DNA from: a virus | IMG/VR virus record: IMGVR_UViG_3300010883_000427 | Location: 1-25,035 of that record | Direction: 5' to 3' (one strand) | DNA: 25,035 bases | Notes under the pieces: generated by a model | Seen by the model: the letters and a program-made list of their open reading frames with translations, nothing else | Told to the model about the DNA's origin: nothing | Databases searched by the model: none | Translations under genes and position numbers: made by a program | In this document: positions 1 through 7,655 of the stretch, piece after piece | Numbering within the stretch: position 1 is the first letter of the stretch | Layout: each line of letters opens with the position of its first letter

Positions 1-828
1 ATAGCTAATACAGGTGTCGGAGCAAATGTAACAATAGATACTTTCCAAGTGAGTGTTAATGGCGGCGGCCGAAAGGCAGAAGGCTTCCAGATGAGAATGA
101 GAAACACAAACGGTAATGGATCATATGTTAACTATGGTAATACAATTATTCAAGCACACAATGGAACATCAACAGGTGTTAATGAGTCAGCAATTCCAGT
201 TTCAGCTTCTTTAGGAGCAACGTATGACACAAACGGAGTTAGATTAAATTCATTTAGCTCAACAAATGGCACACCAACATTTAGCTCAAGCACAGACTAT
301 TATGCGTCTAATGTTTGGACAGGAAATCAGACAGTAGCAGGAACAGATGAGGCCGTACAGAGATATGGTACTCTCAAACATGATGTTACTAATTATTCAA
401 CAGGTTACTTACCAGTAGGACCTAATCTTTCATCTGGAAGAACTGGAGTTCAATATCTTAGATTTGCATTTAAGAGAACAGCGATGGCTAATTTTAATAT
501 TAGATTAAATTCAACAACAGGTATTGCTTCATTACATATCGCAGCACCAGCAACAGGAATAGACAGTGCTTCAACATTAAACGGATGGTTAGATTGTACA
601 ACAGCATATGGTGGTGCTGGAACCCCAGGAGCAAATACAAGTGCTGATGGTAACGGATCAAATGGTTGCGGCCTTGGAGCTAGAGTTGCAGCTAATACAT
701 CCATAAGTAATATAGCATACGAACAAACGCTCGGTGATCAGAATGGATCTGGAGCATACAATAATCAAATATTAGTTAGTGTAGGTTTACACCCTAATCA
801 AACTTTAACCAAATTGGAAGTAGAATAA
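1..828 (+). CDS. Virion structural / tail-fibre protein, 3' part (5' end outside window)
   Basis: The frame is open from base 1, so the true start lies upstream; the GTG at 49 is only the first start-like codon inside the window. The visible 275 residues are rich in Asn, Thr, Ser and Gly with no charged catalytic motifs, as in beta-structured fibre or adhesin parts of marine T4-like phages. The C-terminal third contains Gly/Asn-rich loops (around NTSADGNGSNGCG) followed by a hydrophobic strand (NQILVSVGLHPNQ). The stop overlaps the next start (TAATG at 826-830), so it is translationally coupled to the following structural gene. The role as a fibre or baseplate-proximal structural protein comes from composition and position. 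I recognise no specific T4 counterpart. Confidence 0.6.
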   Translation: MANTGVGANVTIDTFQVSVNGGGRKAEGFQMRMRNTNGNGSYVNYGNTIIQAHNGTSTGVNESAIPVSASLGATYDTNGVRLNSFSSTNGTPTFSSSTDYYASNVWTGNQTVAGTDEAVQRYGTLKHDVTNYSTGYLPVGPNLSSGRTGVQYLRFAFKRTAMANFNIRLNSTTGIASLHIAAPATGIDSASTLNGWLDCTTAYGGAGTPGANTSADGNGSNGCGLGARVAANTSISNIAYEQTLGDQNGSGAYNNQILVSVGLHPNQTLTKLEVE

Positions 829-1577
829 TGGCTATTCAAGATGCACAAAAAATTGACCTGCTCTGGAAGAAGGTAGGGTTTGGTAAAGCTAAGTCTGATA
901 CTAACGCTAATAAAAAAGCGGCCAATGAAGCAATAGTTACTGAATTAATTATTAAGCCTTCTACTTTATGGTCACAAGCAGCAAGCATACCATCTACTCA
1001 GCCTGCCGCAAATGCAGGTGTGTTAATAATAAAGGATCAATTACAGACTACAGAAGATAATACATCTACGGCTAGAAGAACATGGAAGAGCAGTATACTT
1101 AATTGGGTGCCGCCTACATTTGGATCTACATATCAATTAAAGGTATATGTCGATACAACAGGATCAACTGACCCAGCTTCTAATGGAACACAAATATTTG
1201 AAACTGGATCAGGCTCTAGTGACGAATGGACATTCGACTATCAATCAGGCACATTACACTTCATAGGTGATAATTTACCGAGTCAAGTAGTAGCAGGTAA
1301 GAGTATCTTTCTTTCGGGAGCTAAATATAATGGCACGACCGGTTATAATGCAATGACTATTAGCAACTCAGAGCTAATTAACGGAACAATAACTAGTTTA
1401 AGTGCCCCTCTGGAAGTGAAAGATGGTGGAACAGGGCTCTCAAGCTTTACTTCAAACGCGTTGTTTGGTACATCCAATACAACAGCCATTGAATTTAAGT
1501 CTGGTAGCAATGGACAGGTAATGATAGTCACCAATAATGATGTCGATTTCGGCGATTTAGATGGTGGTACATATTAA
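828..1577 (+). CDS. Phage structural protein with tail-fibre C-terminal motif
   Basis: 249 aa, starting on the ATG that overlaps the previous stop. The first ~100 residues look globular (many Lys, Ala, Ile). Residues ~105-175 form a Gly/Ser/Thr-rich beta region around DEWTFDYQSGTLHFIG, a pattern I associate with cyanophage-type structural proteins. The C-terminus carries the common fibre motif VKDGGTGLSSFTSNALFG and ends in DGGTY. The same DGGTY end occurs on the 404-aa protein at 1872-3086, which suggests a shared terminal module. No enzymatic motif is seen. It is probably a virion fibre or collar component; the exact position in the particle is unknown. Confidence 0.6.
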   Translation: MAIQDAQKIDLLWKKVGFGKAKSDTNANKKAANEAIVTELIIKPSTLWSQAASIPSTQPAANAGVLIIKDQLQTTEDNTSTARRTWKSSILNWVPPTFGSTYQLKVYVDTTGSTDPASNGTQIFETGSGSSDEWTFDYQSGTLHFIGDNLPSQVVAGKSIFLSGAKYNGTTGYNAMTISNSELINGTITSLSAPLEVKDGGTGLSSFTSNALFGTSNTTAIEFKSGSNGQVMIVTNNDVDFGDLDGGTY

Positions 1578-1594
1578 ATAGGATTGAATAAATT

Positions 1595-1855
1595 ATGAGT
1601 AAGTGGAAGTTTTGGGAAAAGAAGATACTCAATAGCGAGCTAGGTGATATAGAACTAAAAGTACTAAGCACATATCTGATTAACCAACAGAATATTATTA
1701 ATAGCTTATCTGGAAAAAATCAGCAACTTGTAGCTGAAGTTTCAGTGTTACGTGAGGTGCTAGACGACCTGAGTAATATAAATAGTATGGACGTAAACAA
1801 AGCATTAAAATTAAAAGATATTAAGAGGAAGACAAGTCCTTTTATTAAGAATTAA
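1595..1855 (+). CDS. Small coiled-coil protein, fibre-associated, unknown function
   Basis: 86 aa, preceded by AGGA at 1580-1583 about 11 bases before the ATG. After a basic, Trp-rich start (SKWKFWEKK), residues ~18-65 show a regular spacing of Leu, Ile and Val with polar residues between, predicting a single coiled coil. The tail is Lys-rich. It sits between two fibre genes. A second tiny coiled-coil gene follows the next fibre gene (3111-3293). The size and helix content are reminiscent of T4 fibre chaperone gp57A (79 aa), but I see no sequence match. A role in fibre folding or trimerisation is inference only. Confidence 0.5.
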   Translation: MSKWKFWEKKILNSELGDIELKVLSTYLINQQNIINSLSGKNQQLVAEVSVLREVLDDLSNINSMDVNKALKLKDIKRKTSPFIKN

Positions 1856-1862
1856 ACAGGGG

Positions 1863-1870
1863 TATAAATA
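1863..1870 (+). promoter_or_regulatory. TATAAATA directly before the 404-aa fibre ATG
   Basis: Exact late consensus, but only one base before the start codon at 1872. A transcript beginning 5-7 bases downstream would start inside the gene. It may be chance, or serve a leaderless or downstream start. Confidence 0.2.
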
Positions 1871-1871
1871 A

Positions 1872-3086
1872 ATGGCTAGATCAGCTTTAATTAAACTAAG
1901 AAGAGGTTCCGGAGCTCCGGCTAATAATGCGCTGACTGAAGGCGAGTTAGCCATTGACGTAACGGCGAAGAAACTCTATTCCGCGAACTCAACTGGGTTT
2001 GCATTCACTCTAAGTGGAGATCAATACAACGCATCGCAGAGCGGTAACGCTACGCATGGTATCATCACACTTACAGTTGATAACACAACTTTATCAAACG
2101 ATAGCATATTAGTAACTGGTGGCACAGATACAGTAGTCGCTGGTAACTCAACAGTAATAAATATCAATTCAACCTCTACTCTCGACACAGTCGTTGGAAG
2201 AGGAGCTACAACAAGTAAAGTAGTAGGATTTGGTAATACAACAGTATCAGGATTCGCAAACGTATCAGGTAGTATTAATACAGCTTCTACAGTAGAAGTT
2301 GGAACATCGTTAAGAGTAGGAACAACATCATTATTTGATGGAGCAATTACAGTTGGTAATTCAACAGTTAATGCTGCTATTTCTTCTGGTGGTAATATTG
2401 ATACAGATGGAACTTTAACAGTTGCAGGCCTTTCAGACTTAAACGGCGCATTAGAAGTTGCTGGACTATCTACACTAACAGGTAATACTACATTCTCAGG
2501 ATTTGCTAATGTAGGTACTACTTTATCCGTTGAAACAACATCATTATTTAAAGGCAATGTCACAGTTGGCAACTCAACAGTTAACGCTGTTATAAGCTCC
2601 GCTGGTGATATTAATACAGACGGTTTACTAACCGTTGCTGGAAACACTTCTTTTAATGGAGCCAATAATGAAATAGCTGGCCAAGTTAATATTAACGACA
2701 CAACAGGTTCTTCTTCAACAGGCACAGGTGCTTTAGTTGTAGATGGAGGCCTTGGTGTTGCACAGAATGTGTTCATTGGCGGTAACTTAAACGTTGCTGG
2801 AACCACAACACAGATTAACTCAACTACAGTTTCAATAGATGATTCATTAATCAAACTAGCTGCTAACCAACTTGCAACTGACACAGATGCAGTTGACGTT
2901 GGTATTTACGGTACATATGATGTTGGTGGAACTCAGAAGTATTCTGGAGTATTCAGAGATACAAACAATGCTAATAAAGCATGGGTATTTGTAGACGGTA
3001 TTACTGCTGAACCAGGAACAACTGTAACATATGCTGCAGGCGATCTTGCTTATATTGAAGCAATCGTTGATGGTGGCACATACTAA
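1872..3086 (+). CDS. Tail-fibre-like repeat protein (404 aa)
   Basis: The N-terminus (RRGSGAPANNALTEGELAID, then KKLYSAN) is the short domain found at the start of many phage fibre and tropism-determinant proteins. The middle holds imperfect repeats built from phrases such as TTSLFDGAITVGNSTVNA, repeated as TTSLFKGNVTVGNSTVNA, with GFANV and LTVAG blocks. This is typical beta-solenoid fibre sequence. Towards the C-terminus the phrase GNLNVAGTTTQINSTTVSID matches a recurring fibre motif that is also present in the 913-aa protein downstream. The protein ends in DGGTY, like the product of 828-1577. The ribosome site AGGGG lies at 1858-1862. A host-binding or structural fibre role is likely from family and context. 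Confidence 0.7.
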   Translation: MARSALIKLRRGSGAPANNALTEGELAIDVTAKKLYSANSTGFAFTLSGDQYNASQSGNATHGIITLTVDNTTLSNDSILVTGGTDTVVAGNSTVININSTSTLDTVVGRGATTSKVVGFGNTTVSGFANVSGSINTASTVEVGTSLRVGTTSLFDGAITVGNSTVNAAISSGGNIDTDGTLTVAGLSDLNGALEVAGLSTLTGNTTFSGFANVGTTLSVETTSLFKGNVTVGNSTVNAVISSAGDINTDGLLTVAGNTSFNGANNEIAGQVNINDTTGSSSTGTGALVVDGGLGVAQNVFIGGNLNVAGTTTQINSTTVSIDDSLIKLAANQLATDTDAVDVGIYGTYDVGGTQKYSGVFRDTNNANKAWVFVDGITAEPGTTVTYAAGDLAYIEAIVDGGTY

Positions 3087-3110
3087 AGAATAATAAATGG
3101 TGATTATATT

Positions 3111-3293
3111 ATGGTAGATCAGAAGAATCAAGATCAATACGTGACTTATTATATTGCTCAATTGAACTCTGAGCTTAGTACTAAGACATTAGAATGTTTA
3201 AGTCTTAAAGCTCAGTTACAATTAGCAAATGATAAGATAAATGAGCTTATAGAAGCTCAACCGACTGTAAATACAGACGTAAAAAAGAAGTAG
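3111..3293 (+). CDS. Tiny coiled-coil protein (60 aa), unknown
   Basis: 60 residues with a helix-forming heptad-like core (YYIAQLNSELSTKTLECLSL through KINELIEA) and a Lys-rich C-terminus. It follows the 404-aa fibre gene by 24 bases, just as the 86-aa coiled-coil gene follows the 249-aa structural gene, so the fibre-plus-small-coiled-coil arrangement occurs twice in a row. A weak ribosome site (GGTGA) precedes the start. The product could be a fibre chaperone or a trimerising cap. The sequence itself does not decide this, and the gene might be a spurious ORF, although the spacing and start look natural. Confidence 0.45.
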   Translation: MVDQKNQDQYVTYYIAQLNSELSTKTLECLSLKAQLQLANDKINELIEAQPTVNTDVKKK

Positions 3294-3317
3294 GTGAAGG
3301 GGAAACGTGATCCCGAA

Positions 3318-3333
3318 CCTCTTATATAAGAGG
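3318..3333 (+). promoter_or_regulatory. 16-bp perfect palindrome in leader of the 376-aa fibre gene
   Basis: CCTCTTATATAAGAGG reads the same on both strands. It ends 11 bases before the ATG at 3345. As RNA it can form only a small hairpin without a proper loop; as DNA it could be a dimer-binding site. The centre (TATATAAG) resembles, but does not match, the late-promoter motif. The ribosome-binding AGAGGA lies in its right arm, so pairing would hide it. Function unproven. Confidence 0.4.
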
Positions 3334-3344
3334 AACTAGCCAAA

Positions 3345-4475
3345 ATGGCAGCAAAATTTTTAGTCAAGCGTACCTCGAGTACAGGTAACGCTCCAAACAC
3401 ATCTCAATTACAAACAGGTGAGCTAGCGCTCAATTTACCTGATGGAAGGATGTATGGTTCTAACGGAACTATAATCTTTGAGATAGGTGCCAATACTTCA
3501 GCTACGTCAGTAGGTGCAAACAACCTATTCATCAATGCAACAACCGCCAGAGTTAACTCAGCGTTAACAATAGGTGCCTTTACAATCCCAAGAACAGACG
3601 GAACTGCCAATCAGGTATTAACAACTGATGGTTCAGGCGCTGTTACATGGGAAGATGGATCATCAGGAGACGGCGCAGCAGGCGGCGGTCCTGGTATAAC
3701 TATTACAACATTTAAATATGAGCCTGCATCTAATCAGACTGTTTTCCAAGGCGTAGATGAGAATGGTAATATATTAGACTATGTCTCTGGACAAGAGGAC
3801 TTATATTTAAATGGTATTAAACTATTAGCAGATGATGACTATGCTGCTACGAATACAACTTGTATTACTTTAGCAGCTAATGCTGTATCTGGTGACACAT
3901 TAGAAATACAGAGAATAGTAGGTAACACTAATTATAAAGAATTTGAATATACAGTAGCATCTAACACAACATCCTTTTCTGGTGCAGACGATAATGGTAC
4001 TGTATTAAACTATATTGCAGGCGGAGAGCTTGTTTTCTTAAATGGTGTTAAACTAGTAACAACAGATGACTATGCTGCAGCTAACTCAACACATTGCGTA
4101 TTAACAGCTAATGCTGTATCAGGCGATATATTGCAAGTACTAGCATTTGGCGGAGCAACAAAAGATTTATTAGAAGCTACAGGGTATGCATCCGCAGACA
4201 CATCCTTGTTAACAATAGATACATTCAACAAGGCAACCTTTAGGACTGCTAAATACTTTATACAAGCGAACACGTCAGATTCATTTACGTCAAGTGAGGC
4301 ATTGGTAGTTCATGACGGAACTAACGCCTTTACTTCAGAGTATGGAATGATAAGCTCAAATGGTGTTTTATACGCCGTGAGTGCTGATATTTCTGGAGTG
4401 AATTGTAGGCTGAGAGTAACACCTACGAGAAGCGGGACAACATTTAAAATGAAACGAATAGGAATTAAGGTTTAA
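3345..4475 (+). CDS. Tail-fibre-like protein with tandem repeat domain (376 aa)
   Basis: The N-terminus (KFLVKRTSSTGNAPNTSQLQ, TGELALNLPDGRMYGSNG) is the same kind of short fibre N-domain as in the 404-aa protein upstream. Residues ~123-191 and ~200-268 are two copies of one domain: the phrase YLNGIKLLADDDYAATN recurs as FLNGVKLVTTDDYAAANS, and LAANAVSGDTLEI as LTANAVSGDILQV. The C-terminal ~95 residues (from about STADTSLL-like residues 282 to 376) form a further domain that is shared with the next gene at 4478-4888. A Gly-rich hinge (SSGDGAAGGGPG) lies at ~107-117. It is probably a multi-domain fibre; the modular make-up suggests receptor-binding diversity. Confidence 0.65.
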   Translation: MAAKFLVKRTSSTGNAPNTSQLQTGELALNLPDGRMYGSNGTIIFEIGANTSATSVGANNLFINATTARVNSALTIGAFTIPRTDGTANQVLTTDGSGAVTWEDGSSGDGAAGGGPGITITTFKYEPASNQTVFQGVDENGNILDYVSGQEDLYLNGIKLLADDDYAATNTTCITLAANAVSGDTLEIQRIVGNTNYKEFEYTVASNTTSFSGADDNGTVLNYIAGGELVFLNGVKLVTTDDYAAANSTHCVLTANAVSGDILQVLAFGGATKDLLEATGYASADTSLLTIDTFNKATFRTAKYFIQANTSDSFTSSEALVVHDGTNAFTSEYGMISSNGVLYAVSADISGVNCRLRVTPTRSGTTFKMKRIGIKV

Positions 4476-4477
4476 AC

Positions 4478-4888
4478 ATGGCTAAGACAAAAGCATTTAA
4501 CATGGCAGAGTTGATCAGGCATTTAAATTACAATGCGACAAATGATACACTTGAAACAACAAAGTCAATTAAATCAGAAGGTAAAGTAAGAAAGACTAAG
4601 GTCACTACAACAACTAGTCAGCAAGAAATTGACTCGTTTGTAAAGGCTGATTACAGCGCAGCGCAGTATATAATTACTGCTAGTCAGGGTGGTGAGTTTC
4701 ACACAACTGTTATATTAATAAACCATGACAGCACAACAGCATTTGATACTCAATACGCAGATGTAATGAGCGATGCTGTCATAGCTACGTATGCAGGTAA
4801 TGTGAGTGGAAGTACCATTCAGCTATTAGCCACACCAGTAGCAACAAACACTACATTTAAATTCCAAGTTGAATTTGTAGATGCATAA
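4478..4888 (+). CDS. Small fibre-domain protein (136 aa), paralogue of the preceding C-terminal domain
   Basis: It starts two bases after the previous stop. Residues ~45-136 align by eye with the C-terminus of the 376-aa protein: AAQYIITASQGGEFHTTVIL versus TAKYFIQANTSDSFTSSEAL, then DSTTAFDTQYADVMSD versus DGTNAFTSEYGMISSN, then GSTIQLLATPVATNTTFKF versus NCRLRVTPTRSGTTFKM. The first ~45 residues are basic and helical (AFNMAELIRHLNYN) and have no counterpart there. It looks like a free-standing copy of a fibre tip domain with a new helical anchor. A virion role is inferred. Confidence 0.6.
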   Translation: MAKTKAFNMAELIRHLNYNATNDTLETTKSIKSEGKVRKTKVTTTTSQQEIDSFVKADYSAAQYIITASQGGEFHTTVILINHDSTTAFDTQYADVMSDAVIATYAGNVSGSTIQLLATPVATNTTFKFQVEFVDA

Positions 4889-4891
4889 ATA
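4884..4891 (+). promoter_or_regulatory. Candidate late promoter CATAAATA before the 913-aa fibre gene
   Basis: It matches the T4 late motif TATAAATA and the cyanophage form NATAAATA at seven of seven fixed bases. It lies 20 bases before the ATG at 4911 and contains the stop codon of the previous gene (TAA 4886-4888). AAGGATAGGG follows as the ribosome-site region. Confidence 0.55.
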
Positions 4892-4910
4892 AAGGATAGG
4901 GACAACAAAA

Positions 4911-7652
4911 ATGGCAAATCAAAATTTTAGAGTTAAGAACGGTTTAGAAGTCGGCGGCGTAGAGGTTGTATCCTCTTCCGGTGCTGTCAATACTACCGCT
5001 TTTGGCGTATCAGGTGCATCGGCTGGTACAACAGGTAACACAACATATGTGCCTGTTATTACAGTTAATACCAGAGGTATAGTAACTAACGTTCAGTCAG
5101 CAGCTATTAGTTCAATATCTGATTATACATACACAGCAAGCAACTCAACCTTTATTCTTACTACTGGTACCGGCACTGCATTTGCACAAACACTTCCAAC
5201 AGCCAATACAACATCTTCAGGGTTTATTAAAGTAGGTGACCTACTTGCAGTTAACTCAACTGGATTTGCATCAGTATCAGAATCAAGTATTGACCATGAC
5301 GCGCTTACAAACTTTGTAGCTAACGAGCACATTGATCACTCAACCGTGAGTGTAACAGCAGGCTCTGGTCTATCAGGTGGTGGTACAATAGCAGCAACTA
5401 GAACAATTAATGTTGTAGCTGGTGACGCAATTATTACTAACTCAACAGGTGTTTTTGTTAACAACGCTGCATTAACAATTACAGGACTAGCTGATTACGG
5501 AGCTAACAAAGTAATCGATCATAGCACTATCTATATTAAAGGTGGTAATGGTTTATCAGGTAATTCAGCGATTAATGCTAACGTTGAGCTTTCTTTTGCA
5601 GCAGGCAACTCACAATTAATATCCAACACAACTGGTGTATGGATTAATTCAGCTTCAATTGATCATGACACTCTAGCTGGATTTGTAGCTAACGAACATA
5701 TTGATCACTCAGCTGTATCAGTTACAGCAGGTAATGGGTTATCTGGAGGCGGCACAATTGCAGCTACTAGAACAATAACTGTTAGTGCAGGCGACGGTGT
5801 AGCATCCAATTCAACTGGCACACACGTTGTAGGCGCAACAGGTATTGTATCTAACGCAACAGGTGTATATGCTGATGAAGGCAACATTGATCTTCATAAC
5901 CTGAGTGGATACGTAGCGAACGAACATATTGATCACTCAGCAGTTACAATAACTGCTGGTGGTGGTTTAACAGGTGGTGGTACAATAGCTGCTACTAGAA
6001 CACTAGCCATAGGCGCTGGTGTTGGTACTGTAGTAAACGCAGATGACGTAGCAGTAATTCCAGGTGATGGTATAACAGCCAATTCAACTGGTACTCACGT
6101 TGATGCATCTACCGGTCTTACAGCTAACTCTACTGGATTATTTACAAACGATTCACAAATCGTTATGACAGCATTGTCTGGTTATGACGCTAATGAAAAT
6201 ATAGATCATACTGGTGTTACTGTGACAGCAGGCGCCGGTCTTACTGGTGGTGGCACAATAGCTGCTACTAGAACATTAACAGTCGGAGCCGGTGATGGTA
6301 TAACAACTAACAGTACAGCTGTATCAGTTACAGCAGGTAATGGTGTTAGTGTTAATTCAACAGGAGCTCATGTAGTTGGCGGCACTGGTGTAGTATCCAA
6401 TTCAACAGGTGTTCATATCGGACAAGCAGTTGGTACAGGAGATACTCCTACATTTGCTGACTTGGTTATCTCTGGTAACTTAACAGTATCAGGAACAAAA
6501 ACACAATTAAACACAACTGACTTAGCAGTTAACGATGCTATTATAACAGTTGTATCTGGATTAGGCTCAGGAGTTGCTCCTTCATTGGATGCAGGTATTG
6601 AAGTTAATCGTGGTAGTGCAGCTAATGCAACCATATACTGGGATGAGTCAAATGATAGATGGACTCATAAATTAACTGGTGGAACAGAATACGTTTTCCA
6701 TACAAAAGCAACCGATATTGCTCTAGGAACAGACACATCTGGTAACTATGTTGATGGTGTAACAGCAGGCGTAGGTATAGCAGTAACACATACTCCAGGA
6801 GAAGGATCAGATCCTTCAATAGCAGTATTAGCTAATACAGGTATCGTATCTAATTCAACTGGTGTATTTGTAAACTCATCAGAAGTAGCTCATGATAGCA
6901 CAAGCGGATTTGTAGCTAACGAACATATTGATCACTCAGCAGTAAGTACAATAGCTGGTACTGGTTTAACAGGCGGCGGTACAATAGCTGCTTCTAGAAC
7001 ATTAAATGTTATAGGTGGAAACGGAATAACCGCAAACGCAGATGACGTAGCAGTAGACGCACAAACAGGACTTACAGCTAACTCTACTGGACTATTTACA
7101 AACGATTCACAAATCGTGATGACAGCATTATCTGGTTATGACGCTAATGAAAATATAGATCATACTGGTGTTACAATTACAGCTGGTAGTGGTTTAACAG
7201 GCGGCGGTACAATAGCTGCTACTAGAACATTAACAGTCGGAGCCGGAAACGGAATAAGTGTTAACGCAATTGCAACAGCAGTTTTAGCAAACACTGGTAT
7301 CACAGCTAACAGTACTGGTGTATTTAGTAAAGATTCAGAAATTGTCCATGATAGCTTAAGTGGCTTTGTAGCTAACGAACATATTGATCATACTAGTGTA
7401 TCAATCTCAGCCGGCGCTGGTCTAACTGGTGGTGGCACAATAGCTGCTTCTAGATCATTAGCAGTAACAGGCGGCACAGGAGTAGTAGCTAATTCAACAG
7501 GTGTTCATATCGGACAAGCAGTTGCAACAACATCCGCAGTCACATTTGCTGACGCGACTATATCAGCCAATACAAAGGTAACAACATTACTGGACGGTTC
7601 TAATAGAACATTAAAGATCTATAATGCCGCCGGAAGTGTGGTATGGGGGTAA
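4911..7652 (+). CDS. Large repeat tail-fibre / whisker-position protein (913 aa)
   Basis: The protein is built from at least seven copies of a ~40-residue unit: (V/D)ANE(H/N)IDH, then V(S/T)xTAGxGL(S/T)GGGTIA, then A(T/S)R(T/S)L, plus one degenerate copy (GANKVIDHSTIY). The copies are separated by linkers with phrases such as VVSNSTGVHIGQAV and GLTANSTGLFTNDSQIVM. Around residues 520-640 lies the shared fibre motif GNLTVSGTKTQLNTTDLAVN with DAGIEVNRG. Its place directly before gene 13 is where T4 carries the whisker gene wac, but the sequence is fibre-like rather than fibritin-like. It is probably a trimeric beta-structured fibre or collar appendage. Internal duplications make its length likely to vary between relatives. 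Confidence 0.7.
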   Translation: MANQNFRVKNGLEVGGVEVVSSSGAVNTTAFGVSGASAGTTGNTTYVPVITVNTRGIVTNVQSAAISSISDYTYTASNSTFILTTGTGTAFAQTLPTANTTSSGFIKVGDLLAVNSTGFASVSESSIDHDALTNFVANEHIDHSTVSVTAGSGLSGGGTIAATRTINVVAGDAIITNSTGVFVNNAALTITGLADYGANKVIDHSTIYIKGGNGLSGNSAINANVELSFAAGNSQLISNTTGVWINSASIDHDTLAGFVANEHIDHSAVSVTAGNGLSGGGTIAATRTITVSAGDGVASNSTGTHVVGATGIVSNATGVYADEGNIDLHNLSGYVANEHIDHSAVTITAGGGLTGGGTIAATRTLAIGAGVGTVVNADDVAVIPGDGITANSTGTHVDASTGLTANSTGLFTNDSQIVMTALSGYDANENIDHTGVTVTAGAGLTGGGTIAATRTLTVGAGDGITTNSTAVSVTAGNGVSVNSTGAHVVGGTGVVSNSTGVHIGQAVGTGDTPTFADLVISGNLTVSGTKTQLNTTDLAVNDAIITVVSGLGSGVAPSLDAGIEVNRGSAANATIYWDESNDRWTHKLTGGTEYVFHTKATDIALGTDTSGNYVDGVTAGVGIAVTHTPGEGSDPSIAVLANTGIVSNSTGVFVNSSEVAHDSTSGFVANEHIDHSAVSTIAGTGLTGGGTIAASRTLNVIGGNGITANADDVAVDAQTGLTANSTGLFTNDSQIVMTALSGYDANENIDHTGVTITAGSGLTGGGTIAATRTLTVGAGNGISVNAIATAVLANTGITANSTGVFSKDSEIVHDSLSGFVANEHIDHTSVSISAGAGLTGGGTIAASRSLAVTGGTGVVANSTGVHIGQAVATTSAVTFADATISANTKVTTLLDGSNRTLKIYNAAGSVVWG
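6114..6292 (+). repeat. 179-bp direct repeat, copy 1 (mate at 7068-7246)
   Basis: By hand alignment the two 179-bp blocks differ at about 18 positions. Only four of those fall in the first ~108 bases. They are 954 bases apart, a multiple of three, and encode the GLTANSTGLFTNDSQIVM to TRTLTVGAG section twice. Confidence 0.75.
7068..7246 (+). repeat. 179-bp direct repeat, copy 2 (mate at 6114-6292)
   Basis: Second copy of the block at 6114-6292, in the same reading frame of the 913-aa fibre gene. Differences concentrate in the right 70 bases, mostly at third codon positions plus the VTAGAG/ITAGSG codons. Confidence 0.75.
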
Positions 7653-7655
7653 TAT

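Larger units (their letters stand above)
5290..7470 (+). repeat. In-gene array of ~40-residue fibre repeats
   Basis: Units centre on ANEHIDH/ANENIDH and GL(T/S)GGGTIAA. They occur at roughly 5290-5415, 5665-5780, 5905-6010, 6170-6285, 6900-7010, 7125-7240 and 7360-7470, with a degenerate copy near 5500-5600. All are in frame within the 913-aa protein. Confidence 0.75.

Noticed and set aside
2021-2884. 287-aa open frame on the minus strand
   Set aside because: It is an antisense shadow of the fibre repeat gene, made of low-complexity Val/Pro/Thr. No ribosome site or known motif, and every other gene is on the + strand. The other minus-strand frames are rejected for the same reason.
5290-7470. 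CRISPR-like repeat array
   Set aside because: The repeats are in frame, imperfect, of variable spacing and encode fibre units. There is no constant direct repeat with unique spacers.
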